Shown here: one piece after another, positions 24,921-33,154 of the stretch
Layout of the letters: every line of letters starts with the position of its first letter
How positions within the stretch are numbered: position 1 is the stretch's first letter
Assembly: GCA_003021085.1 (NCBI GenBank)
Contig: PXRE01000033.1
Coordinates: 110,597-174,596, forward strand
DNA length: 64,000 nt
From: Halobacteriales archaeon QS_1_68_20
Lineage (GTDB): Archaea; Halobacteriota; Halobacteria; Halobacteriales; PXRE01
Direction of reading: 5' to 3'
Translations under genes and position numbers: made by a program
Notes under the pieces: model-generated
The model's input: only the letters and a program-made list of their open reading frames with translations
Told to the model about the DNA's origin: nothing
The model's database searches: none

Positions 24921-25904
24921 CTGTCCCGTGAACCCCAGGTAGAGGCCGAGAAGCACCCCGCCGAAGACGGCTCGCAGGACCTCGAAGAGGATCCAGCCGA
25001 GCAGGAGACTCGCGGCGAGGATTCCCCACGCGGCCACGTCCGAGGGTTCGCTCCCGACGAAGGACTCGTGGACGCCGTACAGCCCCGCCGCCACGGCGAC
25101 GACGGACCCGAGGAACGCGATCACGAGCACCCAGAAGCGGGCGACCCGGTAGGACTCGTGGACGGCCGCCCGGGCCGGGCGGGGGAGCGACGGCAACGAC
25201 GGGAGTCGCCGTCGCACCGGATCCAGGGCGACCAGGATCCGACCGAGGGCGACGAGGGGGTACTCCCAGAGGTGGTAGTCGCCCTCCATCAGGCGCTGGA
25301 ACTCCTCCAGTTCCCCGGTCCTGACGTGCCAGTCGTCGGGTTCGGGGGCCGTCTCCGGGTCGCGCAGGCGCCGCCCACAGTCCTCGCAGAAGTCCTCGGG
25401 TTTCTCGTCCAGCGCCGCCAGGTCCGGACTGGCCTCGTTGACGCAGTCCGTGCAGTCCTGGTAGCCGAACAACATCCCCACGAAGCGCCGCGTGACCTTG
25501 CGCACTCGCCCGGGGATGCGCTCGCGCGGTGGGTCGTCGTCGACCAGTTTCGGCAACGAGACGACCGCCACGGACCCGCCGACCTCGCCCAGGCCGAATA
25601 TCTCGTCGTCGACGACGTACTCCTCGGCGTCGCTGTCGTAGCGGTGCCAGGCGAGGTCGTCGTCGGTGATCCCGACGACGTGGTCGGCGTCCGAGGCCTC
25701 CCCGACCGCGCGCTGGTACGCGGCGGCGTCCCGGAACGACTCCAGGTCGGCGTCCTCGGGCGGTGAGATCGGATCCCGGATCGTCGGCGCGACCTCGATG
25801 GTCTCCTCGACGGTCCTGGCCACCCCACGGACGATCACGTCCGGCAGGTCCCCGACGGGAACCACCTCGACCGCCGGCACGTCCCCGTGAGGGAAGATCG
25901 ACAT
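24903..25904 (-). CDS. Degenerate archaemetzincin-like protein with C-terminal membrane helices
   Basis: 333 residues. Residues 1-190 follow archaemetzincin: VEVVPVGDLPDVIVRGVA, TIRDPISPPE, VVGITDDDLAW, GGSVAVVSLPKLV and a C-terminal CEDCGRRLR. But the zinc protease motif HExxHxxGxxxC is replaced by RFVGMLFGYQDC: both His and the Glu are gone while the Gly and Cys remain. The structural cysteines (QDCTDC ... FCEDC) are kept. The C-terminal part adds two long membrane helices (about 258-280 and 298-325). The family's peptidase activity is therefore unlikely; a binding or membrane regulatory role is inferred. The ATG giving MSIFPHGDVPAVEV is chosen. Confidence 0.8.
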   Translation of the reverse strand: MSIFPHGDVPAVEVVPVGDLPDVIVRGVARTVEETIEVAPTIRDPISPPEDADLESFRDAAAYQRAVGEASDADHVVGITDDDLAWHRYDSDAEEYVVDDEIFGLGEVGGSVAVVSLPKLVDDDPPRERIPGRVRKVTRRFVGMLFGYQDCTDCVNEASPDLAALDEKPEDFCEDCGRRLRDPETAPEPDDWHVRTGELEEFQRLMEGDYHLWEYPLVALGRILVALDPVRRRLPSLPSLPRPARAAVHESYRVARFWVLVIAFLGSVVAVAAGLYGVHESFVGSEPSDVAAWGILAASLLLGWILFEVLRAVFGGVLLGLYLGFTGQSGPEE

Positions 25905-25971
25905 GTCTGACCGCCAACTCACCCGCGGTCTACTAGTTCGTTTCGGTGCGAGAGTAAATGATTCGCGCGCG

Positions 25972-26460
25972 TTACGGCGAATCCGGGTCGTCGCCGTAGT
26001 AGTCCCGGCGCTTGAACAGGAACTTCATGTCGCCCTCGAACAGCACCTCGTCGTCCTGGTTGGTCGTGGTGGCGTCGACGACCACGAGGCCGGCGTCGTC
26101 CCGTGAATCGAGTTCCCGGCGGTCGGTGACCTCGAACTCCGCGGAGATGGTGTCGCCGATGGTGAGCGGGTTGGGGATGTCCATGTAGTTCATCCCGAGG
26201 AAGGCGATGACGGTGCGCTCGACGAAGCCGGACCGCTGGACCAGTCCCGTGGTGAGGATGAACGTCATCGGGCCGTGGCCGATGCGCTCGCCGAAGGGGC
26301 CATCCTCGCTGTACTCGCTGTTGGTGTGCAACTCCGTCCAGTCGTCGGCGAACATCGAGTGGAAGACGAAGTCCGACTCCGTGACCGTCCGACCGGCGCT
26401 CTGGAACGTCGTCCCCTCCTCCATGTCCTCGAAGTAGTGGGGCTCGTAGCTGTAGGGCAT
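25972..26460 (-). CDS. MaoC family dehydratase
   Basis: 162-residue hot-dog fold protein. It begins with the family's YFEDMEEGTTFQSAGRTVTESDFVFH, and has the catalytic Asp/His pair in the ADDWTELHTN...GERIGHGPM region, GLNY-type FLGMNYMDI and PLTIGDTISAEFEV. These enzymes hydrate enoyl-CoA or are used in (R)-specific beta-oxidation and dicarboxylic acid side paths. No operon partner lies next to it; other beta-oxidation genes are scattered in the window. Confidence 0.92.
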   Translation of the reverse strand: MPYSYEPHYFEDMEEGTTFQSAGRTVTESDFVFHSMFADDWTELHTNSEYSEDGPFGERIGHGPMTFILTTGLVQRSGFVERTVIAFLGMNYMDIPNPLTIGDTISAEFEVTDRRELDSRDDAGLVVVDATTTNQDDEVLFEGDMKFLFKRRDYYGDDPDSP

Positions 26461-26578
26461 GTCCCGGCGTTCGACCGGCCCGGTGATATAGGTTGGCGGG
26501 ACCGCCGTTACTGCGGCGTTCCGACGGACGGTGGGCCTCGGGTGCTCCGCTCACTTGACAGTCTTTGGAGACGCTAAG

Positions 26579-26654
26579 GGTGGCCGGCACGTCCGCCATG
26601 ACGTAGGTGACCGGCACATCCGCCGTGGCACTGGTAGCCGGCACGTCCGGCACG
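26579..26654. repeat. 27-bp tandem repeat array
   Basis: Three units at 26579, 26606 and 26633 of the form GGT(G/A)(G/A)CCGGCAC(G/A)TCCG, leading straight into GGTGGAACTGAAAGGGG. It is the counterpart of the 25-bp array at 13152, with spacing changed by two bases. A 27-bp unit keeps reading frame, so it yields a spurious VAGTS-like repeat frame. Confidence 0.75.
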
Positions 26655-26850
26655 GGTGGAACTGAAAGGGGCCGGGCGGTCGACCCCGCCCGGACGACGC
26701 TCCCGCGAGTGACACGAGCGGGACGCGGCGAGAGCTCGCCTCTCGCCAGCCCCGGCGGTTCCCGGGAGTGCAACGAGCGGGAAGTCGTCAGCGCTTGCCT
26801 CTGGCGGAAGTCGAGCGCGCGAGAGCTTTCTGGCTGGTCTTGGCGTAGAG
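26655..26850. repeat. Composite dispersed repeat copy 4
   Basis: Core GGTGGAACTGAAAGGGGCCG then CGGTCGACCCCGCCCGGACG as in copy 3. It is followed by diverged (GC)GAGAGCTCGCC and CGAGCGGGAAGTCGTCAGCG segments and a final CGCGAGAGCTTTCTGGCTGG module near 26818-26838. With the array before it, this explains most of 26461-26970, where no gene is supported. Confidence 0.65.
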
Positions 26851-26970
26851 GCCGTTAGCAGAGCGCCCGGGGACTTTCGAGGTATTCGAGACCCGAGATG
26901 AGACCTCGACCAAACGATCCCACCGACCACGTCGTAACCGTTAACCGGCCATGCGCCGACCCTTCGGGCG

Positions 26971-27285
26971 ATGGGAACGGACTCGGGACTGCTGTCGACG
27001 CGGGTGAAAGCACACCTGAACACGTTCTTCGTCGTGCTGGCGACGCTGGTACTGGGCAACGCCCTGCACATGTCGGTCGTGACCGGCGAACACGCGTTGA
27101 CGGCGTTCCCGGTCGTCGCGCAGCTGGTCGGCGGCCTGGTGTTCGGCGCCGTCGGCGTCTGGTCCCGGGAAGCGCCCCGCGAACACCAGCCTGGCACCGG
27201 CACCGACGAGGAAGAGGCCGAGGAGGGGTTCGACGAGGACCTGTCGCCGCTGGACGCCGAGAGCATGGACCGTCTGGAAGAATGA
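26971..27285 (+). CDS. Small two-helix membrane protein, function unknown
   Basis: 104 residues with hydrophobic helices at about 18-38 and 52-68, and an acidic C-terminal tail (EEEAEEGFDEDLSPLD) expected in the cytoplasm. No motif recognised. It opens a run of four co-directional short membrane-related genes ending at 28347, spaced 37, 9 and -1 bases apart, so they are probably one transcript. Confidence 0.7.
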   Translation: MGTDSGLLSTRVKAHLNTFFVVLATLVLGNALHMSVVTGEHALTAFPVVAQLVGGLVFGAVGVWSREAPREHQPGTGTDEEEAEEGFDEDLSPLDAESMDRLEE

Positions 27286-27322
27286 GGAAAGTTTAACGGG
27301 GACCTGCAACCAGTGGGTACGT

Positions 27323-27571
27323 ATGACGACGCTGAGAGACCGCGTGCCGAAGCCGCTGCGGACCCCGGTCGGGATCCTGTCGTACCTGATCGCCCTGGTC
27401 GGAATAGCAGTCGGCTACGTGCTGGTGATGCTCGGGCTCGTCCTCTACTACGACCTGGCACTGGACGAGCACATCAACTCCACCGAAGCGTTGACCGTAC
27501 TCGCCGTCGGCATCGTCGTGTCGATCATCGGCTACCTGGGCATCAAGGGGTTCATGTACTTCTCGTACTGA
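27323..27571 (+). CDS. Small two-helix membrane protein, function unknown
   Basis: 82 residues. Helices at about 17-45 and 56-80; short basic N-terminus (MTTLRDRVPKPLR) and a C-terminus ending in GFMYFSY. No known domain. Second of four clustered genes; 9 bases separate it from the next. Confidence 0.75.
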   Translation: MTTLRDRVPKPLRTPVGILSYLIALVGIAVGYVLVMLGLVLYYDLALDEHINSTEALTVLAVGIVVSIIGYLGIKGFMYFSY

Positions 27572-27580
27572 GGACGCCCC

Positions 27581-28132
27581 ATGTACGAGGTAATGGATCA
27601 CCCCGAGGCGCCCGCGCCCGAGGAGATGGGGGAGTATCTCGTCGAACCGGTCGCCCCGGAGGAGATCCGCGAGAAGCGTGAATCCGGCCTGACGCTAGTC
27701 GAGGCCAACCTCCTCCAGCACGACGACGTCGACGCCTACGTCGAACTCTCCGAACCAACCGACCGCGACATCGTCGACGTCGGGACGGTGCTGTACCGGC
27801 TGGTCCAGATTTTCGGGACCCCGCAGTTGCCGGAGTACCAGGCCGGCAACGACATTAGCTGGCGAACCGACGACACGTTCAAGTACCTGTTGCGGGTCCG
27901 GCGCGAACCCGAGGAAGTCGTCCTGGGCGAGGAAGCGTCCGCCGACGGCGAGGAGTGGCTGGTGACCGTGTTCGACCACAGGGTCCGCCTCGGCGTCGGC
28001 CTGGCCGCGTGGAGCGAGGACCCCGACGCCACCGTTTCGGTCGACCCCGCCGAGGCCATCCCGCTCATGGCGGTGATCCGGCACGGCGTCGTGGACCCCG
28101 TCGAGTGCGAGTACGAGAACCTCCGGTTCTAA
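27581..28132 (+). CDS. Soluble acidic protein of unknown function in membrane-gene cluster
   Basis: 183 residues, acidic, no membrane helix or signal. Predicted mixed alpha/beta; segments such as VLYRLVQIFGTPQLPEYQAG and TFKYLLRVRREPEEV suggest a compact domain. An internal Met (MDHPEAPAPEE) could be the true start. The stop overlaps the next ATG (TAATG), indicating coupled translation with a small membrane protein. I do not recognise the family. Confidence 0.7.
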   Translation: MYEVMDHPEAPAPEEMGEYLVEPVAPEEIREKRESGLTLVEANLLQHDDVDAYVELSEPTDRDIVDVGTVLYRLVQIFGTPQLPEYQAGNDISWRTDDTFKYLLRVRREPEEVVLGEEASADGEEWLVTVFDHRVRLGVGLAAWSEDPDATVSVDPAEAIPLMAVIRHGVVDPVECEYENLRF

Positions 28133-28347
28133 TGGCCCGAACAGCCCTCGGCGACCTGGTGCCCGCCGCGCTCCGGGACGACACCGTCCGGTTGCTGTTG
28201 CTGTTGCTTGTCGCGCTCCTGTCGGCGTTCGGGAGCATCGCCAGTTTCGTGTTCGTGGGCGACGGCGCGTCGCCGTCCCGTCTCGAACTCGGGTTGCTGG
28301 TCTTCTCGGTGTTCCTGATCTGGTTCGTGTCGCTCCTGTCGGGGTAG
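28132..28347 (+). CDS. Small two-helix membrane protein, coupled to preceding gene
   Basis: 71 residues starting MARTALGDLVPAALRDD, with helices at about 20-42 and 52-70. The ATG overlaps the previous stop, which fixes the start. Function unknown; probably a membrane partner of the acidic protein upstream. Confidence 0.7.
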   Translation: MARTALGDLVPAALRDDTVRLLLLLLVALLSAFGSIASFVFVGDGASPSRLELGLLVFSVFLIWFVSLLSG

Positions 28348-28389
28348 CAGGCGACTACCCGGCGAGCGACGTCGACCGGTTCGACGCGA

Positions 28390-28647
28390 CTAGCCCGAGG
28401 TGACGTGCATGACGGCGAACGCCAGCGCGACCAGGCCGAGCATCGTCCCGCCGAACACCGGGATGATGAGGCGATAGGGGTACAGCCCCGCCCAGTGACC
28501 TGCGTACGAGCCAAACACGAGTAGCGGCACCGAGAGGAGGTACAACAGCGACGAGAGGTAACTCGCCCACGTCGGATCGTTGCCGGTCCGCGCCCCCATG
28601 CCGCGGTCTTTCGCGGGACGCTCCGGCCGCGGGGTGTCGTTCGACAT
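28390..28647 (-). CDS. Small membrane protein at end of ABC operon
   Basis: 85 residues from MSNDTPRPERPAKD. Two helices (about 28-48 and 57-80) follow a basic, polar N-terminus. The segment ASYLSSLLYLLSVPLLVFGSYAG is strongly hydrophobic. It lies 62 bases downstream of another membrane gene on the same strand, probably the last gene of the transcript from the dipeptide transporter. Function unknown. Confidence 0.65.
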   Translation of the reverse strand: MSNDTPRPERPAKDRGMGARTGNDPTWASYLSSLLYLLSVPLLVFGSYAGHWAGLYPYRLIIPVFGGTMLGLVALAFAVMHVTSG

Positions 28648-28709
28648 GGTGTGTGATTGCGGTGGTCCGGGCAAAAACCTGTCGTCGTCGGACCACTCTG
28701 GGCGAACGG

Positions 28710-29189
28710 TCAGACGTCCAGGTACCCCAGCACGAGCAAGGCGGTGAGGTACCCGCCGAAGTACACCAGGACGAGGCCGTTCAGCAGTCCCGGGAACGCC
28801 TCCCGGAGGTACTGGCGGGCCAGCGGCCCCCTGGCCGGTCCCGGGTACAGGACGTACAGCGGGACGACCACTGCCGCCACCAGCGTCGAGACGGCGACGA
28901 GGAACCCGACCAGGCCCGCGACGATGCTCTCCCTGGAGTCCGGCGTCAGCAGGTAGACGTAGATGCCGGCCAGCGCCATCATCACCACCGGGTACCACTC
29001 CGGACCGGGGAGCAGGGGGATGCCGTGGGTCGGGACGAGTTCGTCGCGGACGTACATGAACGCACCCATACCCGCGACCAGGCCCGTCCCGACGCCGACG
29101 CCGACGGTGCGGAGGCGGCTCCGGACCAGCGAGACGTCCGACGTCCAGGTCCGGGTTACCGTCTCCTCGTCGTACTCGGCGTCGGTCAC
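28710..29189 (-). CDS. Four-helix membrane protein, function unknown
   Basis: 159 residues with a polar N-terminus (MTDAEYDEETVTRTW) and about four hydrophobic helices (28-46, 66-82, 88-112, 134-156). No motif recognised. Its start overlaps the stop of the preceding gene by four bases, so they are translated together. Confidence 0.7.
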   Translation of the reverse strand: MTDAEYDEETVTRTWTSDVSLVRSRLRTVGVGVGTGLVAGMGAFMYVRDELVPTHGIPLLPGPEWYPVVMMALAGIYVYLLTPDSRESIVAGLVGFLVAVSTLVAAVVVPLYVLYPGPARGPLARQYLREAFPGLLNGLVLVYFGGYLTALLVLGYLDV

Positions 29190-29692
29190 GACTCCTCACC
29201 TCCGCCGGGGTCGACGTCGACGTCGAACTGGTACCGCTCGATCCGCGCCCAGGCGAGGCCGGACACCGTCAGCGATCCCGACTCGGCCGCGTCGACCGCG
29301 ACCGACTGCTTGCCCTCGTGGGGCGTCAGGCGGACGGTGATCGTCTCCGTCTCACCGGGCGGGATGGTCTCCTCGAGGCCCGTCGATCCGCGGGCCACGG
29401 ACGTCCCGTCGACGGTCCCGTCGACGTTCGCCGACTCCAGCGTCACGGCTCGTCCCGTCGGGTTCTCGAACTCGATCTCGGCGACGATCACGGTCCGGTC
29501 GCCCGACTCGTCGACCCGGTAGTCGGTCATCGTCCCCTCGACGAGGTCACCCGACGCCTTCTCGGCAGCGAAGTACCCCGTCCCCGTGATGGCGAACGCG
29601 GTCCCGGTCAGGACCAGCAGGGCGGCGAACGAACCGACGATCAGGCGCCGGTCGTGGCGCGGCGTCGGCCCGTCCGAACGACTGTCCGACAT
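29186..29692 (-). CDS. Membrane-anchored LEA14-like protein
   Basis: 168 residues: one N-terminal helix (LIVGSFAALLVLTGTAFAIT) and an extracytoplasmic beta-sandwich-like domain with VIVAEIEFENPTGRAVTLES and ETIPPGETETITVRLT, the pattern of water-stress/LEA type 2 domains. It begins 3 bases after the last ABC ATPase gene, so it belongs to that operon. The domain call is from pattern only. Confidence 0.65.
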   Translation of the reverse strand: MSDSRSDGPTPRHDRRLIVGSFAALLVLTGTAFAITGTGYFAAEKASGDLVEGTMTDYRVDESGDRTVIVAEIEFENPTGRAVTLESANVDGTVDGTSVARGSTGLEETIPPGETETITVRLTPHEGKQSVAVDAAESGSLTVSGLAWARIERYQFDVDVDPGGGEES

Positions 29693-29695
29693 CGG

Positions 29696-31066
29696 TCAGT
29701 TGTCTGCCGTCGGGGGTTCGGCCGTCCGTCGTTGCTCGTCGGACCCGTACAGGTGACAGGCCGTCGACTGGCCGCCCACGGGCCGACGGTCCGGGCGAAC
29801 GTTCTCACAGATCGACCGGTAGGCGTCGTCGAGGCGCTCGTAGGCGGCCTCGTGCTCCTCCTCGATCAGGTCCTGGGCGGCCTCACGGAGGATCCGCTCG
29901 GCGTCCGACGGCAGGTCGACCGTCGAGAGATCGACGCCCTCCTTGGGGTCTTCGGCCTCCATGCGGTGGCCCTCCGGGACGTCGAGCGCCAGGCCACGCT
30001 CCATCAGCGCGTCGATCACGCGCTCCTCGGACGCGCTCTCCGGCAAGTCGACGTCTTCGACCGTGAGGTCGTTGCGCTTGACCTTCAGCTTGAAGTTGTG
30101 GAACCGGCGGTACGCCTTTTGGCCGCCGGGCCAGTCGTCCGGCGGGATGACCGACTCACACCGCGGGTTGAACTTGCACCCGGCCGGCGGATCCCGTGCG
30201 CTGGGCACCTCGCCGGTCACGTTGGCGCGGTGGCGCTCCCGCTCGGGGTCGATCTTCGGCACCGCGTCGAACAGCGCCTTCGTGTAGGGATGTTTCGGGT
30301 TCTCGACGACCTCGTCCGTGTCCCCCAGTTCGACCAGGTCGCCCAGGTACATGATGCCCGTCCGGTCGCACATGTACCTGATCAGCGAGAGGTCGTGGCT
30401 GATGAACAGGTAGGTGAGGTCGTACTCGTCCCGGAGGTCCTGCATCAGGTTCAGGACGCTGGCGCGGATCGACACGTCCAGCATCGACACCGGCTCGTCG
30501 GCGACGACGAACTCGGGGTCGACCACCAGCGCCCGCGCGATGGCGACCCGCTGGCGCTCGCCCCCGGACAGTTCGCGGGGGAACTGGTCGAGGTAGGTCT
30601 CGGCGGGCGACAGTCCCACGTCGTTCAGCACCTCGATGACCCGCTCCCTGCGGTCTTGGTAGCCACTGCCCATGTCGTTGATGCGCAGCGGTTCCGCGAC
30701 GGTGTCCAGCACCGTCATCCGGGGGTTGAGGCTCTCGAAGGGGTCCTGGAAGATCATCTGGACCCGCTGGCGGAACTGCCGCTCCTCCTCGCGGGTCAGC
30801 CGGGTGATGTCCTTGCCGTCGAAGAGGATCTCGCCGTGGGACGGATCGTGCAGCTTCACCAGCAGCTTGCCCAGCGTGGTCTTGCCACAGCCGGACTCAC
30901 CGGCGATGCCGACGACCTCGCCCTCCTTGATCTCCATGTCGACCTGTTCGACCGCGTGGACCGGCTTCGGCGGTCGGCGAAGGAGCCGGTCGGTCACGCC
31001 GACCGTGATGTCGAACAGCTTCGAGACGTTGTTCAGCTCGACGAGGGTGTCTCCGTCTGTTGCCAT
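29696..31066 (-). CDS. Dipeptide/oligopeptide ABC transporter ATP-binding protein (OppF-like)
   Basis: 456 residues, longer than usual OppF (about 330) because of a C-terminal extension. Walker A GESGCGKTTLGK (about 55-66), signature LSGGERQRVAIARAL and Walker B DPEFVVADEPVSMLD are intact. The oligopeptide-type C-terminal zinc/loop region GCKFNPRCES is present. The extension after about residue 365 (EGVDLSTVDLPSDAERILREAAQ...) contains repeated helical segments of unknown role. The start overlaps the upstream ATPase gene by 34 bases. It couples ATP hydrolysis to peptide import. Confidence 0.93.
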   Translation of the reverse strand: MATDGDTLVELNNVSKLFDITVGVTDRLLRRPPKPVHAVEQVDMEIKEGEVVGIAGESGCGKTTLGKLLVKLHDPSHGEILFDGKDITRLTREEERQFRQRVQMIFQDPFESLNPRMTVLDTVAEPLRINDMGSGYQDRRERVIEVLNDVGLSPAETYLDQFPRELSGGERQRVAIARALVVDPEFVVADEPVSMLDVSIRASVLNLMQDLRDEYDLTYLFISHDLSLIRYMCDRTGIMYLGDLVELGDTDEVVENPKHPYTKALFDAVPKIDPERERHRANVTGEVPSARDPPAGCKFNPRCESVIPPDDWPGGQKAYRRFHNFKLKVKRNDLTVEDVDLPESASEERVIDALMERGLALDVPEGHRMEAEDPKEGVDLSTVDLPSDAERILREAAQDLIEEEHEAAYERLDDAYRSICENVRPDRRPVGGQSTACHLYGSDEQRRTAEPPTADN

Positions 31067-32190
31067 GTTTCCTCCTCTTTCGCTCGTTCACGCATCTCCT
31101 CGAGTACGTCGAGTCGATAGCACGCCGACCGGTGGCCGACGTCCGCTTCCTGCTGGACGCGACTGCGGCCGTCGCTGGCCGCCTCGGCGTCGTACATCGG
31201 CGGATGGTCGTTCATGCACACGTTCGTCGCGAACGGGCACCGTTCGGCGAACCGACACTCGTCGGCCGGTTCGGTCAGCGTCGGGGGCGTCCCCGGGATG
31301 GCCAGCAGGCGCTCCTGGGACTCCTCTACCGTCGGGAAGGAGTTCTGCAGGCCCATCGTGTAGGGGTTCGCCGGATTCTCGATGACCTCTTTGGTCGTCC
31401 CCGACTCCATCAGCCGGCCGCCGTACATCACGCCGAGGCGGTCGCACGTCTCGGCCATGACGCTGATGTCGTGGCTGATGATCAGCATCGAGACGTCGAA
31501 CTGGTCCTGCATCTCCCGGATGGCGTCCAGCACCCGGTCCTGGATGATGACGTCCAGCGCCGTCGTCGGCTCGTCGGCGATCACCATGTCCGGGTTGCAC
31601 GCCATCGCCATCGCGATGATGGCGCGCTGTTTCATCCCGCCGGAGAACTGGTGAGCGTAGTCGTCGGCGCGCTCGCGCTCGATGCCCACCTGTTCGAGGA
31701 GGTCCCTGGCCCGCTCGTGGGCCTCGTCCTCGGGGGTCTCCGGCTCGTGGACCCGGATGGCCTCGACGATCTGGTCGCCGACGCGGTACACCGGGTTCAG
31801 CGCGTTCATCGAACTCTGCGGGATCAGCGAGATGTTGTTCCACCGCACCCGACGGATGTCGTCGCTGTCCAGCGCCGTCAGGTCCATCATCCCGTCGTCC
31901 CGGACGGGGTAGCGGTCGTCCTCGACGACCTCGGGGCGGACCTTGCCCGTGTCGGTCTTCCACTCCGGCAACACGTCGTCGTACCAGATGTGTCCGCTCT
32001 CGACGTACCCGTTGTCGTCCAGCAACTGGAGAATCGACTTCCCCAGCGTGGTCTTGCCACAGCCCGATTCGCCGACCAGCCCGAAGGTCTTGCCGTAATC
32101 GACCTCGAAGTTGACGTCTTCGGACGCCTTGACGTCCGGACCGTCGGTGCGGTATCGTATCGACAGGTCTTCGAATTCTAGTAGTGGCAT
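31033..32190 (-). CDS. Dipeptide/oligopeptide ABC transporter ATP-binding protein (OppD-like)
   Basis: 385 residues. Walker A GESGCGKTTLGK (near 39), signature FSGGMKQRAIIAMAM, Walker B NPDMVIADEPTTALD, and the OppD C-terminal region FAERCPFATNVC. All nucleotide-binding motifs are present. It pairs with the OppF-like protein to energise the two permeases. Five bases follow the stop of the permease gene upstream. Confidence 0.94.
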   Translation of the reverse strand: MPLLEFEDLSIRYRTDGPDVKASEDVNFEVDYGKTFGLVGESGCGKTTLGKSILQLLDDNGYVESGHIWYDDVLPEWKTDTGKVRPEVVEDDRYPVRDDGMMDLTALDSDDIRRVRWNNISLIPQSSMNALNPVYRVGDQIVEAIRVHEPETPEDEAHERARDLLEQVGIERERADDYAHQFSGGMKQRAIIAMAMACNPDMVIADEPTTALDVIIQDRVLDAIREMQDQFDVSMLIISHDISVMAETCDRLGVMYGGRLMESGTTKEVIENPANPYTMGLQNSFPTVEESQERLLAIPGTPPTLTEPADECRFAERCPFATNVCMNDHPPMYDAEAASDGRSRVQQEADVGHRSACYRLDVLEEMRERAKEEETWQQTETPSSS

Positions 32191-32194
32191 GGTG

Positions 32195-33154
32195 TCAGTT
32201 CTGTGGGTTGGCTACGTCCTCCATCGAGAAGCCGATGAAGTAGAACGCGGCTGCGACCAGCGTGATGCAGATGCCGGGCGGCAGCAGCCACCACCAGGCC
32301 TGGAACACGTAGCCGTGCGACTGGATGTTCTGCAGCATCAGCCCCCAGGAGGCGGTCGTGAAGTCCGCCAGCCCGAGGAACGCCAGCGACGCCTGCGTCA
32401 GGATGGCGAACGCCGCGTCCTGGGCCAGGAACACGAACGACAGCGGGAGCACGTGCGGCAGGATGTGCCGGAACACGATCCGCGTGTCGCTCGCGCCGGC
32501 CACCTTCGCGGAGTCGACGTACGCCAGTTCCTTCAGCGACAGCGCCTCGCCGCGGATGGTGATGCAGTTGTTGATCCAGGACTTCACCACGATGGCGAGG
32601 ATGATGTTCGTCGTGGTGATTCCCCGCATCGCGACCAGCACGATGACCAGCGGCAGGAACGGCAGGCCGAGCATGATGTCGGCGATGCGCTGGATGGTCT
32701 CGTCGATCCAGGTGTCGCCGTAGTAGCCGCTGATCAGCCCCAGCGGGACGCCGACCAGGCTGGACAGGATCCCCGCCGCCAGCCCGATGTACAGCGCCGT
32801 CTGGGCCGAGTACACCAGCAGCGAGGCGATGCCGTGGGCCTGGGCGTTGGTCCCCAGCGGGGCGAAGAACGGGTCACCGAACGCCGGTGGGTGGGGCAAC
32901 TGCTCGATCTCCTGGGCGGTCAACCGCCGCTGGAACGGCGGTTCGCCGCGGAACGCCTCCCAGTCGATGGAGTGGGGGGCGAACAGGTCCGGGAACAGCG
33001 CCCACAGCGTGAACACCGTCAGGATCAGCAGTCCCGCCGGTCCCATCAGGTGCTGGGTGAACCGGTCCCAGCCGCGGCCGAGGCGCTCGATGCGCGGCCC
33101 CCACCGCTGTTTGGCCGATTCGACTCGCGTCATGTCTCGGTCGCTCGTTGCCAT
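32195..33154 (-). CDS. Dipeptide/oligopeptide ABC transporter permease (DppC-like)
   Basis: 319 residues, six predicted helices. The EAA loop that contacts the ATPase reads YVDSAKVAGASDTRIVFRHILPHVLP. The N-terminal region LMGPAGLLILTVFTLWALFPDLFAPH matches DppC/OppC, and a long periplasmic loop follows. The start codon directly follows the stop of dppB without a gap. Import of peptides or, in haloarchaea, possibly other small solutes or metals cannot be separated from sequence. Confidence 0.93.
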   Translation of the reverse strand: MATSDRDMTRVESAKQRWGPRIERLGRGWDRFTQHLMGPAGLLILTVFTLWALFPDLFAPHSIDWEAFRGEPPFQRRLTAQEIEQLPHPPAFGDPFFAPLGTNAQAHGIASLLVYSAQTALYIGLAAGILSSLVGVPLGLISGYYGDTWIDETIQRIADIMLGLPFLPLVIVLVAMRGITTTNIILAIVVKSWINNCITIRGEALSLKELAYVDSAKVAGASDTRIVFRHILPHVLPLSFVFLAQDAAFAILTQASLAFLGLADFTTASWGLMLQNIQSHGYVFQAWWWLLPPGICITLVAAAFYFIGFSMEDVANPQN

